A DNA stretch of 64,000 nucleotides from Pseudomonas rhizophila (GTDB lineage: Bacteria > Pseudomonadota > Gammaproteobacteria > Pseudomonadales > Pseudomonadaceae): NCBI RefSeq assembly GCF_003033885.1, contig NZ_CP024081.1, positions 1,964,367 through 2,028,366 on the forward strand, read 5' to 3'. The notes under the pieces are model-generated. The model ran no database searches. It had not been told where the DNA came from and saw only the letters and a program-made list of their open reading frames with translations. Positions 33,454 through 42,605 of this stretch are shown one piece after another; the first letter of the stretch is position 1; every line of letters starts with the position of its first letter. The translations under genes were made by a program, and so were the position numbers.

Positions 33454-34926
33454 GTGCCGCGTTGCATCAGCAGAGAGCTGAAGACTCTCAGTGTTTGGCT
33501 TTTAACGTTCACCATCAGCGGTTGCATCGGCACGGGAGGGATTGCGCCGCAAGGCCAGGCATTGTCGGCCAATCAACTGGCCACCGATGAAGCGATCCGC
33601 GAGGCTGCCCGTGATGCTCACTGGCCCACCGGCCAGTGGTGGAATGCCTATGGCGACCGGCAACTGGATCGCTGGATCGACCTGGCCGTGCATGACAGCC
33701 CGAGCCTGGCCCTGGCCGCTGCCCGCGTGCGGCAGGCCAAGGCCATGGCCGGTGTCGTCGAGGCTGCCGAGTCGCTACAGATCAATGGTCAAGCGACCCT
33801 CAAGCGCCACAACTGGCCCACCGATCAGTTCTATGGCCCTGGCGAGTTGGCCGACACCACCACTTGGGACAATAACGCGGGCCTGGGCTTGAGCTATGCG
33901 CTGGACCTGTGGGGCCGCGAGCGCAACGCCAGTGAGCGGGCCGTCGACCTGGCTCATGTCAGCGTGGCCGAGGCGCGGCAGGCGCAGTTGGAGTTGCAGA
34001 ACAACATCGTGCGCACCTATATCCAGTTCGCGTTGCACTATGCCCAGCGCGATATCGTCGTGGCGACCCTCCATCAGCAGGAGCAGATTCTCGAACTGGC
34101 GCAAAAGCGTCTGGACGGCGGCATCGGCACCCATTTCGAAGTCAGCCAGGCCCAGGCGCCACTGCCTGAGACCCATCGGCAACTCGACGCCCTCGACGAA
34201 GCCATTGCCTTGAGCCGCAATCAACTGGCGGCGCTGGCGGGCAAAGGGCCAGGAGACGGGGCGCGGCTGCAGCGCCCGACCCTGGCCCTCGGTGCGCCCT
34301 TGAAGTTGCCGTCGGCCTTGCCCGCCGAATTGCTCGGCCAGCGTCCGGACGTGGTGGCCGGGCGTTGGCAAGTGGCCGCTCAGGCACGGGGTATCGATGT
34401 CGCGCGTGCCGGGTTTTATCCCAATGTCGACCTGGTGGGCAGTATCGGCTACATGGCGACCGGTGGCGGGGCGCTGGAGTTCTTGACCGGCAAGAAGCTC
34501 AACTACAGCGTCGGACCGGCCATCACACTGCCGATTTTCGACGGTGGGCGCCTGCGCTCACAGTTGGGGGAGGCGGCGGCCGGTTATGACATCGCCGTGG
34601 CCCACTACAACCAGACGCTGGTCGATGCACTCAAGAGCATTTCCGATCAGTTGATCCGCCGTGAGTCCATGGACAAGCAACACGTCTTCGCTGCTGAGTC
34701 GGTGGCCGCCGCGCAACGCACCTACGACATCGCGATGGTTGCGTTCCAGCGCGGGCTCACTGACTACCTCAACGTGCTCAACGCCCAAAGCCTGTTGTTC
34801 AAGCAGCAACAGGTGCAGCAGCAAGTGGAGGCGGCGCGCCTGACGGCCCACGCCGACCTGGTGACGGCGTTGGGCGGTGGCCTGGACGCCGGCAAGGACA
34901 TCCCTGACTTGAGCCATGTTGAGTAG
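33454..34926 (+). CDS. Outer-membrane efflux lipoprotein (NodT/OprM family)
   Basis: Starting at GTG 33454 (AGGA upstream) the protein has 490 residues. The frame is open further upstream but there it reads through the REP doublet. The signal peptide LKTLSVWLLTFTISGC ends with a lipobox, then come the paired OEP repeats: an N-terminal half with QWWNAYGDRQLDRWIDLAV and DNNAGLGLSYALDLWGRERNA, and a second with LPAELLGQRPDVVAGRWQVAA and YSVGPAITLPIFDGGRLRSQ. These are the barrel/helix segments of TolC-like channels. It heads an operon with a FUSC permease, a DUF1656 protein and an HlyD adaptor and supplies the exit duct. Confidence 0.88.
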   Translation: MPRCISRELKTLSVWLLTFTISGCIGTGGIAPQGQALSANQLATDEAIREAARDAHWPTGQWWNAYGDRQLDRWIDLAVHDSPSLALAAARVRQAKAMAGVVEAAESLQINGQATLKRHNWPTDQFYGPGELADTTTWDNNAGLGLSYALDLWGRERNASERAVDLAHVSVAEARQAQLELQNNIVRTYIQFALHYAQRDIVVATLHQQEQILELAQKRLDGGIGTHFEVSQAQAPLPETHRQLDALDEAIALSRNQLAALAGKGPGDGARLQRPTLALGAPLKLPSALPAELLGQRPDVVAGRWQVAAQARGIDVARAGFYPNVDLVGSIGYMATGGGALEFLTGKKLNYSVGPAITLPIFDGGRLRSQLGEAAAGYDIAVAHYNQTLVDALKSISDQLIRRESMDKQHVFAAESVAAAQRTYDIAMVAFQRGLTDYLNVLNAQSLLFKQQQVQQQVEAARLTAHADLVTALGGGLDAGKDIPDLSHVE

Positions 34927-37126
34927 TTCTATTGTGATGTCTTTATTCGCTCCTGCCCGCTGGCTGTACCGCCTCGAATGGCGCCGTGGTTTCTTCGACT
35001 GGGCTCGCAGCGACGGTGTGACGTGGGTCTACATTTTCAAAGTGCTGCTCGCCGCCTTCCTGGCATTGTGGCTGGCGATGCGTCTGGAGCTGCCGCAACC
35101 GCGCACGGCCATGATCACGGTGTTTATCGTCATGCAGCCCCAGAGCGGGCAGGTGTTCGCCAAGAGTTTCTATCGCTTGCTCGGCACGCTGGCCGGCTCG
35201 GCGGTGATGGTGGCGCTGATTGCCTTGTTCGCCCAGAACACCGAACTGTTTCTGGGCAGTCTGGCGATCTGGGTCGGCGTCTGTTCAGCGGGCGCGGCGC
35301 GTTATCGCAACTTCAGGGCCTATGGTTTTGTGCTGGCCGGCTACACCGCGGCCATGATCGGTCTGCCGGCCCTGGCTCATCCGGAAGGCGCGTTCATGGC
35401 GGCGGTCTGGCGTGTGCTGGAAATTTCCCTGGGGATTCTCTGCGCGACCCTGATCAGCGCCGCGATCTTGCCGCAAACCGCCAGCGCCGCCATGCGCAAC
35501 GCCCTGTACCAACGCTTTGGAGTGTTCGCCCTGTTTGTCACGGATGGCTTGCGTGGACGCAGCAAACGCGAGGCATTCGAGGCGCGTAACGTCGGTTTCA
35601 TTGCCGAAGCCGTGGGCCTGGAAAGCCTGCGCAGCGTGACGGTGTTCGAAGACCCGCACATGCGTCGGCGCAACGGTCGGCTCAGCCGCTTGAACAGCGA
35701 GTTCATGGGCATCACCACCCGATTCAACGCCTTGCACCAGTTGCTCGAACGTCTACGCAGCCGCGGGGTGGATCATGTGGTGAATGCCATTAAACCGGGT
35801 CTGCTAACGTTGGCCGAGTTGCTGGACGGTTTTAGCGCCCGCGCCTTGACCGATAAAGACGCCGCGCGCCTGGCGGCGGAGCTGGCAACCTATAAAGCCG
35901 ATTTGCCGGCACAGGTCCGCAGGCTGCGTGGGGTGTTCGAAGAAACAGATCCGAGCGAGGCAGAACGGCTGGATTTCCACACCGCCTATGAGCTGCTGTA
36001 TCGCTTCGTCGATGACTTGCACGGCTACGCCCAGACCCATGCGTCGCTGGCTGATCATCGCCACGAACGCGAGCAATGGGACCAACCTTTCATGCCGCAG
36101 ACCAACGGTCTGGCGGCTGCGGCGTCGGGGTTTCGGGCAGCGTTCATCCTGCTGGTGCTGGGCAGCTATTGGGTCGCCACGGCCTGGCCGAGCGGTGCGA
36201 CCATGACGATGATTGCCGCCGCCACGGTGGGCTTGTCGGCCGCCACGCCCAACCCCAAACGCATGGCGTTCCAGATGGCGTGTGGCACGCTGCTCGGGGC
36301 CTTGATCGGTTTCGTCGAGATGTTTTTCATCTTCCCGCTGATCGATGGCTTTCCCTTGCTCTGCGTGATGTTGGCGCCGGTGATCATGTTGGGCTCATTC
36401 CTCAGCTCGCGACCGCAATACGCCGGGGTCGGGTTGGGGTTGTTGATCTTCTTCTGCACAGGCTCGGTGCCCGACAACCTGACGGTCTACAACCCCTACA
36501 CCTTCATCAACGATTACCTCGCGATGATCCTTGGCATGCTGGTATGTGCCGCTGCCGGGGCAATCATTCTGCCGCCCAACAGTCGCTGGTTGTGGCGCCG
36601 GCTCGAACAAGACCTGCGCGAGCAGGTGGTGTTTGCCATCAGCGGCCGGCTCAAGGGCCTGGCCTCGGGCTTTGAAAGTCGCACCCGGGACTTGCTGCAT
36701 CAGGCTTATGGGCTGGCGGCGGGGCAACCTGGGGTGCAGCGGGATCTGTTGCGCTGGATGTTTGTGGTCCTGGAAGTCGGCCACGCGATTATCGAATTGC
36801 GCAAGGAACAGGCGATCTTGCCCGTGCATCCGGCCTATGCCCCAAGCCAGCCCTGGCGCCAGGCGATCCGCGTGATGGGGCGGGCGTTGGTGCGGCTGTT
36901 TCGTCAGCCCGGCCAGAGCAATCTGGAGCGCGCCCTGCTGGCGGTCGACCATGCCATCAGCCGCGTACAGGCCAGTGACGAACCCTTCGCCCCGCATTTC
37001 GACACCTCAGCCCTGCGCCGGGTGAAAAGCTACCTGCATTTCATCCGCACCTCGCTGTTGGACCCGCAATCGCCATTGGCGGCCTACGCCAGGCCGCTGC
37101 CCCAGGAACCCGAACATGCCTCGTGA
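34916..37126 (+). CDS. FUSC-family inner-membrane transporter (AaeB-like)
   Basis: A 736-residue membrane protein with two blocks of about five or six helices (residues 35-180 and 400-560), each followed by a cytoplasmic region. This is the pattern of fusaric-acid resistance/AaeB proteins that export aromatic acids. Motifs include ELPQPRTAMITVFIVMQPQSG after the first helix and ATPNPKRMAFQMACGTLLGA in the second half. The start overlaps the end of the channel gene; an in-frame ATG at 34937 is an alternative. The next gene overlaps its end by 11 bases. Substrate is unknown; the AaeAB resemblance suggests hydroxylated aromatic carboxylates. Confidence 0.87.
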   Translation: MLSSSIVMSLFAPARWLYRLEWRRGFFDWARSDGVTWVYIFKVLLAAFLALWLAMRLELPQPRTAMITVFIVMQPQSGQVFAKSFYRLLGTLAGSAVMVALIALFAQNTELFLGSLAIWVGVCSAGAARYRNFRAYGFVLAGYTAAMIGLPALAHPEGAFMAAVWRVLEISLGILCATLISAAILPQTASAAMRNALYQRFGVFALFVTDGLRGRSKREAFEARNVGFIAEAVGLESLRSVTVFEDPHMRRRNGRLSRLNSEFMGITTRFNALHQLLERLRSRGVDHVVNAIKPGLLTLAELLDGFSARALTDKDAARLAAELATYKADLPAQVRRLRGVFEETDPSEAERLDFHTAYELLYRFVDDLHGYAQTHASLADHRHEREQWDQPFMPQTNGLAAAASGFRAAFILLVLGSYWVATAWPSGATMTMIAAATVGLSAATPNPKRMAFQMACGTLLGALIGFVEMFFIFPLIDGFPLLCVMLAPVIMLGSFLSSRPQYAGVGLGLLIFFCTGSVPDNLTVYNPYTFINDYLAMILGMLVCAAAGAIILPPNSRWLWRRLEQDLREQVVFAISGRLKGLASGFESRTRDLLHQAYGLAAGQPGVQRDLLRWMFVVLEVGHAIIELRKEQAILPVHPAYAPSQPWRQAIRVMGRALVRLFRQPGQSNLERALLAVDHAISRVQASDEPFAPHFDTSALRRVKSYLHFIRTSLLDPQSPLAAYARPLPQEPEHAS

Positions 37127-37316
37127 AATCGCCTTCCATGGCGTGTACATGCCCACCATGACCCTGATGTTTTTCATCGCCGCCGCCCTGGCCTGGGCCC
37201 TGGATCGTTTTCTGTCGGGGTTGGACCTGTACCGCTTCTTCTGGCACCCGGCGCTGCTGCGCCTGAGTCTGTTTACCTGCCTGTTTGGCGCGCTGGCGCT
37301 GACGGTCTACCGTTGA
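37116..37316 (+). CDS. DUF1656 small membrane protein (AaeX-like)
   Basis: A 66-residue protein with two transmembrane helices (about residues 8-28 and 44-63). It begins MPREIAFHGVYMPTMTLMF; the EI..HGVYxP pattern is typical of DUF1656. Proteins of this family are regularly encoded between a FUSC permease and an HlyD adaptor, as AaeX is in E. coli. Their function is unclear. The start overlaps the FUSC gene, and the adaptor gene follows after ten bases. Confidence 0.85.
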   Translation: MPREIAFHGVYMPTMTLMFFIAAALAWALDRFLSGLDLYRFFWHPALLRLSLFTCLFGALALTVYR

Positions 37317-37326
37317 GATCAATGCG

Positions 37327-38202
37327 ATGAAAAAGTTTTTCAGCCTGCTTGCGACGCTGTTGGTGCTGGCCCTTGCCCTGTGGATCGGCCGGGTGTTGTG
37401 GGTGCACTACATGAACACTCCGTGGACCCGTGATGGTCGGGTACGCGCCGACATCATCAACGTCGCCGCCGACGTCAGTGGTGAGGTGGTCGAGGTACCG
37501 GTGCGTGATAACCAGTTGGTAAAAAAGGGCGACCTGCTGATGCGCATCGACCCCGAGCATTACCGCATTGCGGTGAAACAGGCTCGCTCTTTGGTGGCCT
37601 CGCGCAAGGCGACCTGGGAAATGCGCAAGGTCAACGCGCATCGGCGTGCCGACCTGGACAGCCTGGTGATCTCCCGGGAAAACCGTGACGACGCCAGTAA
37701 CATTGCCGACTCGGCCCTGGCCGATTACCAGCACGCCCAGGCGCAACTGGAGGCCGCCGAACTGAATCTCGCCCGTACCCAGGTCCGCGCGGCGGTGGAC
37801 GGTTATGTCACCAACCTCAACGTGCATCGGGGCGACTATGCGCGCATCGGCGAGGCGAAAATGGCCGTGGTGGACATGAATTCGTTCTGGGTCTACGGCT
37901 TCTTCGAAGAAACCAAGCTGCCCAAGGTGCGGGTCGGTGATTCAGCGCAGTTGCAGTTGATGAGCGGCGAGGTGCTCAAGGGGCATGTGGAAAGCATCTC
38001 GCGGGGCATCTACGACCGTGACAACCCCGCAAGCCGCGAGTTGATCGCCGATGTGAACCCGACCTTCAACTGGGTTCGCCTGGCGCAGCGGGTGCCGGTG
38101 CGGATCCATATCGACGAAGTGCCGGACGGCGTGCTGCTGGCGGCGGGGATGACCTGTACGGTGGTGGTCGAGCCCAAACCGAGCGCTGACGCCCACGGAT
38201 AA
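37327..38202 (+). CDS. HlyD-family efflux adaptor (AaeA-like)
   Basis: A 291-residue membrane-fusion protein. The N-terminal anchor helix (about 5-24) is followed by HYMNTPWTRDGRVRADIINVAADVSG, a family signature, then the lipoyl halves around VVEVPVRDNQLVKKGDLLMRID and NLARTQVRAAVDGYVTNL with a short helical hairpin between. The C-terminal barrel has FWVYGFFEETKLPKVRVGD. It bridges the FUSC permease and the outer-membrane lipoprotein of the same operon. It is last in the operon; a REP doublet begins two bases after the stop. Confidence 0.88.
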   Translation: MKKFFSLLATLLVLALALWIGRVLWVHYMNTPWTRDGRVRADIINVAADVSGEVVEVPVRDNQLVKKGDLLMRIDPEHYRIAVKQARSLVASRKATWEMRKVNAHRRADLDSLVISRENRDDASNIADSALADYQHAQAQLEAAELNLARTQVRAAVDGYVTNLNVHRGDYARIGEAKMAVVDMNSFWVYGFFEETKLPKVRVGDSAQLQLMSGEVLKGHVESISRGIYDRDNPASRELIADVNPTFNWVRLAQRVPVRIHIDEVPDGVLLAAGMTCTVVVEPKPSADAHG

Positions 38203-38203
38203 T

Positions 38204-38295
38204 TGTGGGCGCGAGCCTGCTCGCGATAGCGGTGTTTCAGTGGGCAAGGAGGTTGGTTGTGCCGTCGCTATCGCGAGCAGGCTCGCTCCCACAGG
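38204..38295. repeat. REP doublet (inverted pair) after the export operon
   Basis: TTGTGGGCGCGAGCCTGCTC (from 38204) and the inverted GCTATCGCGAGCAGGCTCGC (from 38267) form a REPIN between convergent genes. It may act as a structured 3' end for both. Confidence 0.88.
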
Positions 38296-38320
38296 GTTTC
38301 ATGCGTGTTTACCCTGTGTT

Positions 38321-39151
38321 TTACAGCGACCCACCCAACCCGAACCGCTTCATCAAGCCTTTTTCCAGCAACCCCTTGGGCAGCAAACCGGCCATCAACG
38401 GCAACGCCCGGCTGCCATTGCCCAAGCGCAGCAGGCGCGGGGGCCTGGGTTGCTGCACGGCCTTGAGCAGTCCTGCGGCAAAATCGCTGGCCGGGGTCGG
38501 GTTGTCCTGGGACGCCTTGGCGCGGCTGCGGATGCCGTCGCGCAGAGGCCACCAAGGTGACTGTTCGCTGATCAGTTGCTCGGCTTCATGGCCGGCATTT
38601 TTGGCAAAGCTGGAGGCGATGGCGCCGGGCTGGACTTCCATCACGCGGATCCCGAACGGTGCCAGTTCCATGCGCAGCGCATCGCTCAAGGCATGCACCG
38701 CCGCTTTCGAGGCGCAATAGGCGCCAGCAAATGGCGTCACCAGTACGCCGGAAACGCTGCCGATGTTCACCACCAATCCCTTGGCCCGGCGCAGCACCGG
38801 GAATAGTGCGCGGGTCACTCCGACGACCGCGAACACGTTGGTTTCGAACTGGCGCTGCATGGCCGGCACACCACCGTCCAACAATGGACCCATGGCGCCG
38901 TAGCCGGCATTGTTGATCAGCACATCGAGACCGCCGTGTTGTTGGTTGATGCGTTCGCTCAACTGTTCCAAGGCCGGGCCATCATTGACGTCCAGTTGTA
39001 CGGCGGTAAACCCGGCAGCACTGAGCAGCGCCACGTCCTCATCCTTGCGTGCACTGGCCCATACTTGATAGCCGGCGGCCTTGAAGGCATCGGCGAGGGC
39101 GCGGCCGATGCCGCTGGAACATCCGGTAATCAACGCAACGGGCATAGCCAT
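38321..39151 (-). CDS. Short-chain dehydrogenase/reductase
   Basis: A 276-residue classical SDR. The cofactor loop is TGCSSGIGRALA at the N terminus, NNAGYG (about residue 84) is the structural motif, and the catalytic serine, tyrosine and lysine are in IGSVSG and GAYCASKAAVHALSD (YxxxK). It should be an NAD(P)-dependent oxidoreductase acting on an unknown alcohol or carbonyl. It is convergent with the export operon. The adjacent small membrane-protein gene lies 25 bases upstream on the same strand and may be co-transcribed. Confidence 0.88.
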   Translation of the reverse strand: MAMPVALITGCSSGIGRALADAFKAAGYQVWASARKDEDVALLSAAGFTAVQLDVNDGPALEQLSERINQQHGGLDVLINNAGYGAMGPLLDGGVPAMQRQFETNVFAVVGVTRALFPVLRRAKGLVVNIGSVSGVLVTPFAGAYCASKAAVHALSDALRMELAPFGIRVMEVQPGAIASSFAKNAGHEAEQLISEQSPWWPLRDGIRSRAKASQDNPTPASDFAAGLLKAVQQPRPPRLLRLGNGSRALPLMAGLLPKGLLEKGLMKRFGLGGSL

Positions 39152-39176
39152 TCCTTATGCAAACAGTGAGAGGGGA

Positions 39177-39641
39177 TCAGTTGGAGAAGCTGCCTTGCAA
39201 TCGTTCGGCGCGAAACTCCAGGGTTTGTGGGCGGTAGCCGGGACGCAGTGGCGGCAGGGGCAGGCAATCCTGCCAGTCCGCGCCGGGCTGCAACTCGCCT
39301 GGGCCTCTGTAACGAGGTGCGGTGTACTGATTGTCGGCCAGGTTGATGGTGTCGCCGGGTGCATACGCCGCGATTCGCCAGCGCAGTTCGATCAGCGGTA
39401 CATCGTTGCCATTGGTCATGTTCAGCAACAGCGGACGGTCGGCCGGGCAGCGTTCGGGGGCGTAAGTGACGCGCAGATCCAGGCGCGCCAGTTGCCGGGT
39501 TTCGCGGCTGTCCTCCCAGAGTACCCACGCGGCCACCAGTCCCAGCCCGACGAACGCCGCCAGGGACACCGGCAACGCCTTGGCCGGATAGCGCAGCAGC
39601 AGGATGAGCCAGGTGATGACCAGCAAGACGCCGATAAGCAT
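39177..39641 (-). CDS. Small membrane protein of unknown function
   Basis: The ATG at 39641 has GGAGG eight bases upstream and gives 154 residues. Two transmembrane helices (about 2-18 and 23-42) are followed by a soluble domain of about 110 residues. That domain contains CPADRPLLLNMTNGNDVPLIE and WQDCLPLPPLRPGY, with two cysteines that could pair in the periplasm. I recognise it only as a Pseudomonas conserved protein, sometimes labelled multidrug transporter without basis. It is upstream of and co-directional with the SDR gene and divergent from the TccC gene. Confidence 0.6.
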   Translation of the reverse strand: MLIGVLLVITWLILLLRYPAKALPVSLAAFVGLGLVAAWVLWEDSRETRQLARLDLRVTYAPERCPADRPLLLNMTNGNDVPLIELRWRIAAYAPGDTINLADNQYTAPRYRGPGELQPGADWQDCLPLPPLRPGYRPQTLEFRAERLQGSFSN

Positions 39642-39814
39642 GGTTGAAGCCTCCGTTACCGTCACACCATCCTACCGGAGGGGGCGGGCCGTGGGTATTC
39701 ATCCGTCTCGGGCCGTCGGTCGCCGCTGTCATATCTGACAGTAGGCAAGGGTTGTCTGCCCTTGTTAGATGCCGTTTACGACGCTGCGGTGCTACGACCA
39801 AGAGGTCTGATTAG

Positions 39815-42532
39815 ATGGGCATGGATCAGAGAACCCCGAGGCTGATGGCCTTTGACCCAAGGAATTTACCGGTTCGTTCGGTCGACTATTGGCGCAACAT
39901 CGAGAACGGGCCCACGCAAGAGCGCGTCACTCGCAGCCTTTTCGATGCCGCCGGTCGTTTGGCAAAACAGTGGGATCCTCGATTGTGGCGCTTGCAACCA
40001 GACGATCAGTCGGCGCCGGCCAACCTTACGACGGTTTATTCGCTGTCCGCTGCCGCGCTGCGTACCGATAGCGTCGATGCGGGCAGGCAGATCGATCTGC
40101 CTGGGCTCGCCGGCGAGGGTTTGCGGGCGTGGGACGGTCGGGGCACGCATCGCGAGGTGGGCTACGACGACCTGCTCCGTCCCGTGGTGGTGCTCGAACA
40201 AGGCGCCGGGCAACTGCGTCGGTGCATGGAGCGGTTGAAGTACGGTTCCCCGGGCCGGGGCGATCGCGACCATAACCAGTACGGGCAGTTGATCCGCCAC
40301 GATGACCCGGCGGGTAGCGTGCTGCTGGAGTCGTTTTCCCTCACCGCGCAAAACCTTGTCCAGAACCGTCGCTTCATCCTTGATGCCGTCACTCCCGACT
40401 GGCCGGAGCCGGAAGCCGAGCGCGAAACACTGCTCGAGCCCGGCGAGGGCGCCCGGTCAACCTGGTGCCTTGGCCCCCAGGGTGACGTGCTGGAGCAAAT
40501 GGATGCCCTGGGCCATCGACAACGCAAGAGACTGACCCGTGATGGCCGGTTGCATGAAAATCACTTGTTATTAAACGGGCAGGACACATGGCAGCCGCTG
40601 GTCAGGGATATCCGTTACAGCGCCGAGGGGCAAATAGAGCAAGAAACGGCCGGTAACGGCGTGCAGACCACACTTCGATACAGTCCCGATGATGGCCGGT
40701 TGATGGAACGCCACGCCAGGTGCGCGGAACAGGTGCTGCAAGACCTGTTCTACACCTATGACCCCATGGGTAACGTGCTGAGTATCGAGGACAAGGCCCT
40801 GCCGGTGCGCTACTTCGCCAATCAGCGTATCAACCCGATCAGTCGTTTTATCTACGACAGTCTCTACCAATTGCTTGAAGCCAGCGGCTGGGAGGCGGGC
40901 GCTGCCAATCAGGGACCGCAGTCCGTTGGTCGCGTCGACCCGGCGGCGGTGAGCAACTACCGGCAGACCTATCGCTACGACGAAAGCGGCAACCTGCTGG
41001 AGCTGACCCATGTCGGCGCTCAGAATCATGGCCGCCAGTTGCAAGCGGCCCGCTACAGCAATCGTTGTTTGCCGTACCGCAACGGCGTGCCGCCAACGGA
41101 AGATGAAATCTGCGCCGCGTTCGATGCGCGGGGCAATTGTCTGGAACAGGACGAGGGGCGTTTCCTGGCTTGGGATCTGCGCAACCAGTTGAGTTCGGTC
41201 ACCCCCATCGAACGCGCCTCAAGGCTTAACGACGGTGAGATTTATGTTTACGACGGCAGCGGTCTGCGCGTTCGCAAATTGCGCACTCTGCAAGCCGGTG
41301 CCCGGACGCTGACCGCCGAGGTGCGTTATTTGCCTGGGCTGGAACTGCGTGCCGACAGCGGCACTGGGGAGTCTCTCCAGGTCATCATCGTCCAGGGTGG
41401 GCTCAACAGTGTGCGGGTATTGCATTGGGAAAGCCCATCACCTGCGGGGGCCAATGACTTCTATCGATACAGTTTTACCGACCAATTGGGTTCGACCAGT
41501 CTGGAGCTTGCCCAGGACGGGAGAATCATCAGCCGCGAGCACTTCTATCCTTTCGGCGAGACCGCGTACCTGGCCGGGGAAGATGTGATCGAGGTCAGTT
41601 ACAAGACGGTTCGTTACTCGGGCAAGGAGCGGGATGCGACAGGGTTCTATTACTACGGCTATCGGTACTACATGCCCGGTCTGCAGCGCTGGCTGAATCC
41701 GGACCCTGCGGGAGATATCGATGGGCTGAATCTGTACGCGATGGTGAGCAATAACCCGCTGACTTTTCGGGACGCCGACGGGCTCAACAAGACTGGCAAG
41801 TACGAAATAGAAGTGGGCGTAAAAAACCGACTGAAGCTCACAGCGGCAGCGCTTACGAGCAGGGTTGGCGTGTTCAAGGAAGCCACAGGAAAGTTCAGCG
41901 ATGTGAATGACTTCAAAGTGGTGGAGGTCGGTGCATTCAATGACTATCTGGTGGGAGGGGATGAGGTCAAACAGAATCTACAACGCTACAAGCAACGCTA
42001 TAAAGCCCTCTCCAGCGAAACATCGAGTTCGAAGGTCGTTGGGCAACCTTCAAACTTCGGTCTGGGGGCAAGCATTTCCAGTTACATGTTGCGCAGTGCC
42101 AATGATGTATTCGTGGACGAGCCGATCGATCCGGACGCGTTGAACAGGCACCCTGATTTCGTCGTTGAGCGGCGCTTTTTCGCGGTCATGAAAAAATCCG
42201 ACAAGTTGAAACCACCTGAAGAGCGACAGATTTATGGTCTGGCCGAATTGAACGCGTTTACAACGAAGGGAAAAACCGAAGTGGATGTTGTGCAAGTGGT
42301 CGTCCACCCTGAAACCCAGGATGGCGGGACCTTGAAGAAAGAGGCGTTGGCGCAGGCCACCTCAGTGGCGCGACTGCCGATCCTGAAGGGGGTGGGTACA
42401 TTCTTGACGGTGCATGCAATCAAGGCCATTTCGAAGGGCGCGGACATCAGAAAAATCAGAACGGACGCGGTCAATCCGCGCTCGGCCAGGATTGCCGAAA
42501 AGTTTGATGCCAAGCGAGTGGTCAATCAATAA
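39815..42532 (+). CDS. Orphan Tc-toxin C component (TccC-type RHS protein) with variable C-terminal toxin
   Basis: A 905-residue protein. The first 657 residues follow TccC toxins: SVDAGRQIDLPG, RYFANQRINPISRFIYDSLY, LHWESPSPAG and the RHS core SGKERDATGFYYYGYRYY, GLQRWLNPDPAGDIDGLNLY, ending near DADGL657. In TcB-TcC complexes this part forms a shell that encloses the toxic C terminus and releases it by self-cleavage. Residues 658-905 are the hypervariable tip and look A/T-richer than the body. Strand-like FFAVMKK (788-794), QIYGLAELNAF (805-815) and EVDVVQVVVHPETQDGGT (822-839), then AVNPRSARIAEKF (885-897), resemble GNAT acetyltransferases. No TcA or TcB gene is nearby. It ends at a terminator shared with the alginate operon. 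Confidence 0.85.
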   Translation: MGMDQRTPRLMAFDPRNLPVRSVDYWRNIENGPTQERVTRSLFDAAGRLAKQWDPRLWRLQPDDQSAPANLTTVYSLSAAALRTDSVDAGRQIDLPGLAGEGLRAWDGRGTHREVGYDDLLRPVVVLEQGAGQLRRCMERLKYGSPGRGDRDHNQYGQLIRHDDPAGSVLLESFSLTAQNLVQNRRFILDAVTPDWPEPEAERETLLEPGEGARSTWCLGPQGDVLEQMDALGHRQRKRLTRDGRLHENHLLLNGQDTWQPLVRDIRYSAEGQIEQETAGNGVQTTLRYSPDDGRLMERHARCAEQVLQDLFYTYDPMGNVLSIEDKALPVRYFANQRINPISRFIYDSLYQLLEASGWEAGAANQGPQSVGRVDPAAVSNYRQTYRYDESGNLLELTHVGAQNHGRQLQAARYSNRCLPYRNGVPPTEDEICAAFDARGNCLEQDEGRFLAWDLRNQLSSVTPIERASRLNDGEIYVYDGSGLRVRKLRTLQAGARTLTAEVRYLPGLELRADSGTGESLQVIIVQGGLNSVRVLHWESPSPAGANDFYRYSFTDQLGSTSLELAQDGRIISREHFYPFGETAYLAGEDVIEVSYKTVRYSGKERDATGFYYYGYRYYMPGLQRWLNPDPAGDIDGLNLYAMVSNNPLTFRDADGLNKTGKYEIEVGVKNRLKLTAAALTSRVGVFKEATGKFSDVNDFKVVEVGAFNDYLVGGDEVKQNLQRYKQRYKALSSETSSSKVVGQPSNFGLGASISSYMLRSANDVFVDEPIDPDALNRHPDFVVERRFFAVMKKSDKLKPPEERQIYGLAELNAFTTKGKTEVDVVQVVVHPETQDGGTLKKEALAQATSVARLPILKGVGTFLTVHAIKAISKGADIRKIRTDAVNPRSARIAEKFDAKRVVNQ

Positions 42533-42535
42533 AAA

Positions 42536-42589
42536 AGCCCCCACCCAACCCACTGCGGATAGGGGACGCAGTGGGCTGGACGGGGGCTT
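42536..42589. terminator. Bidirectional terminator between the TccC gene and algA
   Basis: AAGCCCCC...CCCACTGCG pairs with CGCAGTGGG...GGGGGCTT in a long, slightly bulged stem. On the minus strand, after algA, it runs into six T residues, so it should end the alginate transcript. On the plus strand the tract is TTCTTGTTCT, weaker but usable for the TccC gene. Confidence 0.88.
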
Positions 42590-42605
42590 CTTGTTCTGCT
42601 GATCG

